Below, piece by piece: positions 57,818-64,000 of a DNA stretch of 64,000 nt. Source of the DNA: Klebsiella sp. BIGb0138 (GTDB lineage Bacteria; Pseudomonadota; Gammaproteobacteria; Enterobacterales; Enterobacteriaceae); NCBI RefSeq assembly GCF_004342285.1, contig NZ_SMCV01000005.1, positions 303,945 to 367,944 of the forward strand, given 5' to 3'. The number at the start of each line of letters is the position of its first letter. The first letter of the stretch is position 1. The notes under the pieces are model-generated. The model searched no databases. It was not told the DNA's origin and was given only the letters and a program-made list of their open reading frames with translations. The translations under genes and the position numbers were made by a program.

Positions 57818-58588
57818 ATGAAAAAAATCATGTTGATTGGCTACGGCGCCATGGCGCAGGCGGTGATTGAGCGACTGCCGCCGCAGGTGACCCTGGGCTG
57901 GATTGTCGCGCGGGAAACGCACCATGCGGCGATCCGCGCCCGCTTCGGCGACGCGGTGATCGCGCTTGACGACCCGCAATCCTGCGCGGAAACCCCGGAT
58001 CTGGTGCTGGAGTGCGCCAGCCAGCAGGCGGTTGCGCAATATGGCGAAGCCATTCTCGCCCGCGGCTGGCATCTGGCGGTGATCTCCACCGGCGCGCTGG
58101 CCGATAGCGAGCTGGAACAGCGTTTAAACGAAGCGGGCGGCAGATTAACGCTGCTGCCCGGAGCGGTGGCCGGTATCGATGGCCTGGCGGCGGCGAAAGA
58201 GGGGGGGCTTGAACGCGTGACCTATCGGTCGCGTAAAAGCCCGGCCAGCTGGCGCGGCAGCTACGCGGAGATGCTGATCGACCTGAATGCGGTCAGCGAG
58301 GCGAAAATCTTTTTTGAGGGCAGCGCCCGTGAAGCGGCGCGGTTGTTTCCGGCCAACGCCAACGTTGCGGCGACCGTGGCGCTGGGCGGCATCGGGATGG
58401 ACGACACTCGCGTGCAGCTGATGGTTGACCCGGCGACCCGGCGCAACACCCACACGCTACATGTCGAAGGGCTGTTCGGCGAATTCCACCTGGAGCTGAG
58501 CGGGCTCCCGCTGGCCAGCAACCCAAAAACTTCCACCCTGGCGGCGCTGAGCGCAGTACGCGCCTGCCGTGAACTGGCGCAACGCTGA
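57818..58588 (+). CDS. L-aspartate dehydrogenase-like protein
   Basis: A 256-residue protein of the aspartate dehydrogenase (NadX-like, DUF108) family. The Rossmann motif is GYGAMAQAV, followed by the family segments ECASQQAVAQYG, ISTGALAD, NVAATVALGGIGMDDTRV and LSGLPLASNPKTS. Characterised members interconvert L-aspartate and iminoaspartate/oxaloacetate. I chose the ATG at 57818 with AAGGAG 5 nt upstream. From memory, P. aeruginosa PA3505, a characterised aspartate dehydrogenase, also sits beside an aldehyde dehydrogenase and a ThDP enzyme. The substrate here need not be aspartate itself. Confidence 0.85.
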   Translation: MKKIMLIGYGAMAQAVIERLPPQVTLGWIVARETHHAAIRARFGDAVIALDDPQSCAETPDLVLECASQQAVAQYGEAILARGWHLAVISTGALADSELEQRLNEAGGRLTLLPGAVAGIDGLAAAKEGGLERVTYRSRKSPASWRGSYAEMLIDLNAVSEAKIFFEGSAREAARLFPANANVAATVALGGIGMDDTRVQLMVDPATRRNTHTLHVEGLFGEFHLELSGLPLASNPKTSTLAALSAVRACRELAQR

Positions 58589-58597
58589 GAGGCTGCG

Positions 58598-60067
58598 ATG
58601 GACGAATTGAAGATTTTTATCGGCGGCCGCTGGCGGCACGGCGGCGGCGATCTGATGCACAGCCACTTTCCGGCGGATGGTTCGCTGAATGCCACGCTCC
58701 ATGCGGCAAGCCTCGACGATCTGCATGAGGCGCTTGCGGATGCCGAGCGCGCCTGGCGCGAACCGGCATGGCGCAACATGCTGCCCCACCTGCGGGCAAA
58801 AATCCTGCATAACGTGGCGGATATTATTGAATCCCGTATTGATGAACTGGCGCGGATGCAAAGCCGGGACAACGGCAAACCGCTGGCGGAAGCGCGGGGG
58901 CTGGTGATGAGCGCGGCGGGCAGCGCCCGCTATTTCGCCGCCGCCTGCGAGCTGCTGGAAGGGGAGCTGCCCACGCCGCGCCACGCGGATCTGCTGACCC
59001 TGAGCCGCTACGAGCCGCTGGGCGTGGTGGCGGCAATCACCCCGTGGAACTCGCCGATCGCCAGTGAGATGCAAAAGGTAGCGCCGGCGATCGCCGCCGG
59101 GAATGCGGTGATCCTCAAACCGGCGGAAGCGACGCCGCTGATGGCGCTGGAGCTGGCGCGGATCTTCGAACAGGCCGGCCTACCCGCCGGGCTGCTGAGC
59201 GTCCTGCCGGGGAAAGGCGCGGTGATTGGCGACGCGCTGGCCCGCCATCCGCTGGTGCGCAAAATTTCGTTTACCGGCGGTACCCGCACCGGGCGCCATC
59301 TGGCGCACGTAGCGGCAGAAAAACTGATTCCGGCCTCGCTGGAGCTGGGCGGGAAATCGCCGACTATCGTGCTGGAGGATGCCGATATTGAACAGGCGGC
59401 GCGGGGCATTTGCTACGGCATTTTCAGCTCGGGCGGCCAGGCGTGTATCGCCGGTTCGCGGCTGTTTGTCCATGAAAAGGTCTACCCGCAGCTCATGGCG
59501 CGCCTGCTGGAGCTGACCCGCGGGCTGCGGCTGGGTCACCCGTTCAGCGCTGACACCCACGTCGGGCCGCTGATTAATGAAAAGCATCGCGACAGCGTCC
59601 TCGGGTACGTCGAGCTGGCGAAACGTGAAGGCGGGCGGGTGCTGTGCGGCGGCGAGATCCCGGCGGATCCGGCGCTGGCGGCAGGTAGCTATTTCCAGCC
59701 GACGATCGTCGAAGGGTTACGCAATGGCGCCCGCGTCTGCCAGGAGGAGATCTTTGGCCCGGTGCTGGTGGCGATGCCCTTCAGCGATGAGGAGACGCTG
59801 ATCCGCGAAGCCAATGACTCCATCTACGGTCTGGCGGCGGGGATCTGGACGCGGGACAGCGGACGCGCCCTGCGCTTAAGCGATCGTCTGCAAGCCGGGA
59901 CGGTGTGGATCAATACCTACAAGATCTTCTCCATTTCGACCCCGTTCGGGGGCTTTAAAGAGAGCGGTCTGGGCCGCGAAAAAGGCATCCAGGGCCTGAA
60001 AGCCTGGCTGCAACAAAAGAGCATTTATCTGGCGACGGGTAATAGCGTCAACCACTGGTGCGACTGA
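58598..60067 (+). CDS. NAD(P)-dependent aldehyde dehydrogenase
   Basis: A 489-residue aldehyde dehydrogenase with catalytic C283 (GGQACIAGSR), the general-base Glu in LELGGKSP (about 249), and the cofactor motif FTGGTRTGR. It resembles 2-hydroxymuconic-semialdehyde and betaine-aldehyde-type enzymes. In this operon it would oxidise an aldehyde formed by ring cleavage or by the ThDP enzyme encoded next, 14 nt downstream. Confidence 0.9.
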   Translation: MDELKIFIGGRWRHGGGDLMHSHFPADGSLNATLHAASLDDLHEALADAERAWREPAWRNMLPHLRAKILHNVADIIESRIDELARMQSRDNGKPLAEARGLVMSAAGSARYFAAACELLEGELPTPRHADLLTLSRYEPLGVVAAITPWNSPIASEMQKVAPAIAAGNAVILKPAEATPLMALELARIFEQAGLPAGLLSVLPGKGAVIGDALARHPLVRKISFTGGTRTGRHLAHVAAEKLIPASLELGGKSPTIVLEDADIEQAARGICYGIFSSGGQACIAGSRLFVHEKVYPQLMARLLELTRGLRLGHPFSADTHVGPLINEKHRDSVLGYVELAKREGGRVLCGGEIPADPALAAGSYFQPTIVEGLRNGARVCQEEIFGPVLVAMPFSDEETLIREANDSIYGLAAGIWTRDSGRALRLSDRLQAGTVWINTYKIFSISTPFGGFKESGLGREKGIQGLKAWLQQKSIYLATGNSVNHWCD

Positions 60068-60081
60068 GAAAAGGGTGAGTA

Positions 60082-61722
60082 ATGAGCGAAATGATAACCG
60101 TCGGCGAAGCCATCGCCAGAACGCTGGAGCAGTACAACGTTGAGGCTATTTACGGCGTCATCTCCATTCACAACCTGCCGGTCGCCGATGCGATTGGTCA
60201 GCGTGGCAATATCCGCTTTGTTCCGGCGCGCGGCGAGGCCGGATCGGTCACCATGGCCGATGCCCATGGCCGTTTTTCCGGCCTGGGCGTCGCGCTGACC
60301 AGCACCGGCGCGGGGGCCGGAAATGCGGTAGGGGCGCTGGTCGAGGCGATGAACGCCTGCACGCCGCTGCTGCATCTTACCGGCCAGGTGGAGAAAACCT
60401 GGCTGGATGCCGATACCGGTTTTATTCACGAAACCCGCGACCAGCTGACCTTCCTGAAAGCCAGCTCGAAACGTGCCTGGCGTATCAGCAATGCCAACCA
60501 GGCGATCGCCATTTTGCATAAGGCGATCCAGGAGGCGCAGACGCCGCCGTGCGGACCGGTATCGGTCGAGATCCCGATTGATATTCAGGGGGCGAAGATT
60601 CCGCTGTCGCTGGTGACCGCGGCGCTGAAACCGGCACCGGCGGCCGCTGCGGATGGGGCGATGGTCGATGCCCTGTGGGCGCAGCTCAAGCAGGCGAAAC
60701 AGCCGCTGCTGTGGCTGGGCGGCGGGGCTATCGGCAGCGCGGCGGCGGTGAAGAAGCTGGCGGACGCGGGGATCACCGTGATTTCCAGTACCCACGGGCG
60801 CGGCGTGCTGCCGGACGGCCACCGCGCCAGCCTGCGCGCGTTCCACAATTCACCCTCCGTTGAAGCGCTGATGGCGCAATGCGATTTTACCCTGGTGGTG
60901 GGGTCGCGCCTGCGCAGCAACGAAACCCGTTCCTGGACGCTGGCGCTGCCCTCTCCGCGGGTGCAGATTGACATCGACCCGGCGGCGGCCAGCCGTAACT
61001 ATCTGATGGACAACACGCTGATTGCCGATTGCGCCGCGTTACTGGGTGCGCTGGCGGCAAAAGCGCAGGGGCGTGAATGGGGCAATGGTCACTGGGACGC
61101 CCAGGTAAAAGAGGCGGTGACGCTGGCGGAGCAGGGGCTGCGCGAGCAGTGCGGCGCCTATGCCCAGCTGAACGACGCCATTGCCCAGGCGCTGCCTGAC
61201 GATGGCATTCTGGTCCGCGATATCACCGTCTCCGGCAGCCTGTGGGGCAGCCGTTTGTTCCGCGCCCACGGTCCGCTGATGAATGTGCATTCGCTGGCAG
61301 GGGCGATTGGGATGGGGCTGCCGATGGCGATCGGTACGGCGATCGCCAACCCGCAGCGCAAGATTGTCGGCCTGGTCGGCGATGGCGGGCTGAGCCTGAA
61401 CCTCGGGGAGCTGGCGACGCTGGCGCAGGAAAAAGCTAACGTCACGCTGCTGATTATGAACGATGGCGGCTATGGCGTGATGCGCGGTATTCAGGATAAG
61501 TATTTTGGCGGCCGCCAGTATTATAACGAACTGCACACCCCTGATTTCACGCTGCTGGCGCAGGCGATAGGCCTGCAGGCGTGGAGCGTGGAGCGGGCGG
61601 AGGATTTTCAGTCGGTGATGACCGAAGCGCTGGCGATGCCGGGGCCGTCGGTGGTGGAGGTCAGAATGGGGCAGATTGGCGCCCTGCGTTTTGCCGGGCC
61701 GCCGCAAAAAACGCTGTACTAA
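60082..61722 (+). CDS. Thiamine-diphosphate-dependent enzyme (decarboxylase/acetolactate-synthase-like)
   Basis: A 546-residue ThDP enzyme with the three-domain layout of acetolactate synthase and benzoylformate decarboxylase. It has the activating glutamate E52 (RGEAGSVTMADAHG), a central domain, and the ThDP/magnesium motif GDG at 433-435 ending in MNDGG about 27 residues later. It probably decarboxylates a 2-keto acid to an aldehyde, or performs carboligation, upstream or downstream of the adjacent aldehyde dehydrogenase. Last gene of the cluster. Confidence 0.88.
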   Translation: MSEMITVGEAIARTLEQYNVEAIYGVISIHNLPVADAIGQRGNIRFVPARGEAGSVTMADAHGRFSGLGVALTSTGAGAGNAVGALVEAMNACTPLLHLTGQVEKTWLDADTGFIHETRDQLTFLKASSKRAWRISNANQAIAILHKAIQEAQTPPCGPVSVEIPIDIQGAKIPLSLVTAALKPAPAAAADGAMVDALWAQLKQAKQPLLWLGGGAIGSAAAVKKLADAGITVISSTHGRGVLPDGHRASLRAFHNSPSVEALMAQCDFTLVVGSRLRSNETRSWTLALPSPRVQIDIDPAAASRNYLMDNTLIADCAALLGALAAKAQGREWGNGHWDAQVKEAVTLAEQGLREQCGAYAQLNDAIAQALPDDGILVRDITVSGSLWGSRLFRAHGPLMNVHSLAGAIGMGLPMAIGTAIANPQRKIVGLVGDGGLSLNLGELATLAQEKANVTLLIMNDGGYGVMRGIQDKYFGGRQYYNELHTPDFTLLAQAIGLQAWSVERAEDFQSVMTEALAMPGPSVVEVRMGQIGALRFAGPPQKTLY

Positions 61723-61733
61723 GTGCCGCTATT

Positions 61734-61758
61734 CCCCTCCCCGCCGCGCGGAGAGGGG
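61734..61758. terminator. GC-rich hairpin between the convergent ThDP gene and loiP
   Basis: CCCCTC (61734-61739) pairs with GAGGGG (61753-61758), extended by flanking AT pairs. It closes the catabolic cluster on its right side and is of the same type as the hairpins at 11213 and 21221. Confidence 0.45.
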
Positions 61759-61765
61759 ATGGCGC

Positions 61766-62524
61766 TTATTTAATGCCGTCCGCCTTCATGCGATCGCGAA
61801 TGTGCTGCGCACGTTCTTCGGACGCAGGATGATCGTCAAACATCGAGCTTTGACGCCCGGCTTCCAGTTTGGCCAGTTTTTCAAAGCTGGTGGCCAGCCC
61901 CGCGGGATTAATCCCGCGTTTACGCAGCAAATCGTAAGAGTAGTCGTCCGCTTCTGACTCCTGGCGCTGGGAGAACTGCGAGTTCACCAGCTTTTCGCCC
62001 AGATCGCCAAGCTGAGATTGCGACAGGCTGCCGACGATGCCGCCCGCTGACGCGGCGGCGGTGCGAAGGGCGTTGGTGCCAAGCGCTACCTGCATCCCTT
62101 TCTTGACGTGGCCGAGCGCGACGTGACCCATTTCGTGGCCGATAACCGCTTCAACTTCATTATCATTCATGAGATCCATCAGGCCGCTATAGACGCGGAT
62201 GCAGCCGTTCGCCATGGCAAACGCGTTAACGTCCTTGGTTTCATACACTTTGTAATTCACCGGCTGGCCGTTGATATTGTCCCCCAGCGCGGCGGCGATT
62301 TTATTCAGGCGCTTGCTGTATTCGCTGCTGGCCGGCGAAAGGGTCGCCTTGCTATCCATCTCTTTACAGGCCTGATCGCTGAGCGTTTTGACCTGCTCAT
62401 CGCTCAGCGAATAGGCCTGAAAAGCGCCTGCGCCGGAGCTGAGGAGGGCATTGGAGTCCATGTTCTGACATCCGGTAAGGGTTGCTGCAATCCCAAGGGC
62501 AAGAATAGTTGAACGAATTTTCAT
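61766..62524 (-). CDS. loiP: Metalloprotease LoiP (outer-membrane lipoprotein)
   Basis: A 252-residue M48-family zinc protease. The lipobox LTGC places the lipidated cysteine at 19, and the HExxH motif is IGHEMGHVALGH. In E. coli LoiP is induced at low osmolarity and works with the chaperone-like protease BepA/YfgC. I chose the ATG at 62524, where the E. coli protein starts. Its neighbour tktA is as in E. coli. Confidence 0.95.
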   Translation of the reverse strand: MKIRSTILALGIAATLTGCQNMDSNALLSSGAGAFQAYSLSDEQVKTLSDQACKEMDSKATLSPASSEYSKRLNKIAAALGDNINGQPVNYKVYETKDVNAFAMANGCIRVYSGLMDLMNDNEVEAVIGHEMGHVALGHVKKGMQVALGTNALRTAAASAGGIVGSLSQSQLGDLGEKLVNSQFSQRQESEADDYSYDLLRKRGINPAGLATSFEKLAKLEAGRQSSMFDDHPASEERAQHIRDRMKADGIK

Positions 62525-62801
62525 TTTTATCTTCCACAATCTTACGATTATTTGTCTGAAAAAGGCGACGATAAGCATGTCGCATCCTGCACAAATTATA
62601 AAGACTATTGCGTGATGCGGGCGAGGAGATTCCGGGGCAGCACAACGTGTTCCGGAGATTTCTTAAACCACAAAAGGATGCTCCATGTACATGCTTTCGC
62701 GCTTGGGTTACATTGTTGACACTTTTTTCTGGCGTAGCCCAAAACGCGCTCTCGTCAAGTCGTTAAGGGTATGGCCTTCAACAGTCCGAACTGGAGTCAA
62801 A
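62525..62801. promoter_or_regulatory. Divergent loiP/tktA promoter region
   Basis: About 275 bases between divergent genes; promoters for both must lie here. CTGGAG about 5 nt before the start is the likely tktA ribosome-binding site. No further sites were assigned. Confidence 0.45.
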
Positions 62802-64000
62802 ATGTCCTCACGTAAAGAGCTTGCTAACGCTATTCGTGCGCTGAGCATGGATGCTGTACAGAAAGCCAAATCCGGCCACCCGGGTGCCCCGATGGGTATG
62901 GCTGACATTGCCGAAGTCCTGTGGCGTGATTTCCTGAACCATAACCCGCAGAACCCGTCATGGGCCGACCGCGACCGCTTCGTGCTGTCCAACGGCCACG
63001 GCTCGATGCTGATTTACAGCCTGCTGCACCTCTCCGGGTACGATCTGCCGATCGAAGAGCTGAAAAACTTCCGTCAGCTGCACTCTAAAACTCCGGGCCA
63101 CCCGGAAGTTGGCTACACCGCCGGCGTGGAAACCACCACCGGCCCGCTGGGCCAGGGGATTGCCAACGCCGTGGGCATGGCTATCGCGGAAAAAACGCTG
63201 GCCGCGCAGTTCAACCGTCCGGGCCACGATATCGTTGACCACTTCACCTACGCTTTCATGGGCGACGGCTGCATGATGGAAGGGATCTCTCACGAGGTGT
63301 GCTCCCTGGCCGGGACCCTGAAGCTGGGCAAACTGGTGGCGTTCTATGATGACAACGGTATCTCCATCGACGGCCACGTGGAAGGCTGGTTCACCGACGA
63401 CACCGCTAAACGTTTCGAAGCCTACGGCTGGCACGTGGTGCGCGGCGTTGACGGTCACGACGCGGACGCGATCAAACGCGCGGTAGAAGAAGCGCGTGCG
63501 GTCACCGACAAACCGTCCCTGCTGATGTGCAAAACCATCATCGGTTTCGGTTCGCCGAACAAGGCCGGTACGCACGACTCCCACGGCGCGCCGCTGGGTG
63601 ACGCAGAGATCGCGCTGACCCGTGAAGCCCTGGGCTGGCATTATGCTCCGTTCGAAATCCCGTCTGACATCTACGCTCAGTGGGATGCCAAAGAAGCCGG
63701 TCAGGCAAAAGAAGCGGCCTGGAACGAGAAGTTCGCTGCTTACGCTAAAGCCTTCCCGCAGGAAGCGGCGGAATTCACCCGCCGTATGAAAGGCGATATG
63801 CCGGCCGACTTCGACGCCAAAGCCAACGAATTCATCGCTAAGCTGCAGGCGAATCCGTCTAAAATCGCCAGCCGTAAAGCGTCGCAGAATGCGATCGAAG
63901 CGTTCGGTCCGCTGCTGCCGGAATTCCTCGGCGGCTCCGCTGACCTGGCGCCGTCGAACCTGACCCTGTGGTCCGGCTCGAAACCGATCAACGAAGATAC
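62802..64000 (+). CDS. tktA: Transketolase 1 (partial, N-terminal ~399 residues)
   Basis: The frame is open from the ATG at 62802 to the right edge, about 60 percent of the usual 663 residues. Transketolase moves two-carbon ketol units in the pentose phosphate pathway using ThDP. The ThDP region [18 protein letters not shown], the N-terminal [12 protein letters not shown] and the TTTGPLGQG loop are present, and the start of the second domain is reached at SADLAPSN. Confidence 0.97.
   Translation, partial: MSSRKELANAIRALSMDAVQKAKSGHPGAPMGMADIAEVLWRDFLNHNPQNPSWADRDRFVLSNGHGSMLIYSLLHLSGYDLPIEELKNFRQLHSKTPGHPEVGYTAGVETTTGPLGQGIANAVGMAIAEKTLAAQFNRPGHDIVDHFTYAFMGDGCMMEGISHEVCSLAGTLKLGKLVAFYDDNGISIDGHVEGWFTDDTAKRFEAYGWHVVRGVDGHDADAIKRAVEEARAVTDKPSLLMCKTIIGFGSPNKAGTHDSHGAPLGDAEIALTREALGWHYAPFEIPSDIYAQWDAKEAGQAKEAAWNEKFAAYAKAFPQEAAEFTRRMKGDMPADFDAKANEFIAKLQANPSKIASRKASQNAIEAFGPLLPEFLGGSADLAPSNLTLWSGSKPINED

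Overview
The window reads as the chromosome of a Klebsiella-type enterobacterium, most likely of the K. pneumoniae complex. The backbone follows the E. coli speC-to-tktA gene order almost gene for gene. Klebsiella-style accessory blocks interrupt it: a fimbrial locus, a citW-type citrate/citrate-lyase cluster, an FrcBCA-like sugar ABC transporter, and a Rieske-oxygenase catabolic cluster. I saw no insertion sequence, integrase, CRISPR array or rRNA. One tRNA (tRNA-Phe) is present, and it carries tandem duplications of its 3' end.

Layout. (1) 1-3660, minus strand: LuxR-type regulator, major pilin, chaperone and usher of a chaperone-usher fimbria; the usher runs off the left edge. (2) 4531-7251: a ToxR/CadC-like membrane regulator with a FidL-like partner, then a GlxA-type AraC regulator. 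(3) 7268-9048: a three-copy 166-bp repeat anchored on tRNA-Phe, then yqgA and the speC leader. (4) 9049-11184: speC. (5) 11254-21218: a CitA/CitB-family two-component system facing a citW-FAH-citCDEFXG operon. (6) 21259-27202: nupG, mltC, yggX, mutY, trmB, yggL, yggN. (7) 27255-30427: sugar ABC transporter. (8) 30738-43418: hemW, rdgB, yggU, yggT, yggS, yggR, a CsgD-like regulator, yqgF, yqgE, gshB, rsmE, endA, sprT, galP, metK. (9) 44120-47362: yqgB, speA, speB. (10) 47366-61722: a catabolic cluster inserted between speB and loiP. (11) 61766 to the right edge: loiP and the 5' part of tktA.

How the genes work together. speC, speA and speB give both routes to putrescine. The citrate block encodes a 2-hydroxycarboxylate carrier, citrate lyase with its full maturation set (citC, citX, citG), and a FAH-family enzyme that could handle the released oxaloacetate; a sensor kinase/regulator pair is divergently transcribed.

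The 47-62 kb block is the least understood part. It holds a complete three-component Rieske oxygenase (terminal oxygenase, ferredoxin, reductase), a vicinal-oxygen-chelate dioxygenase, an alpha/beta hydrolase, two SDRs, a cupin, an aspartate-dehydrogenase-like protein, an aldehyde dehydrogenase, a ThDP enzyme, an IclR regulator and two MFS carriers. This looks like a ring-hydroxylation and ring-cleavage pathway whose substrate I cannot name. Its divergent control region contains matching palindromes of the form GTTTCA-N4-TGAAAC, proposed here as the IclR operator.
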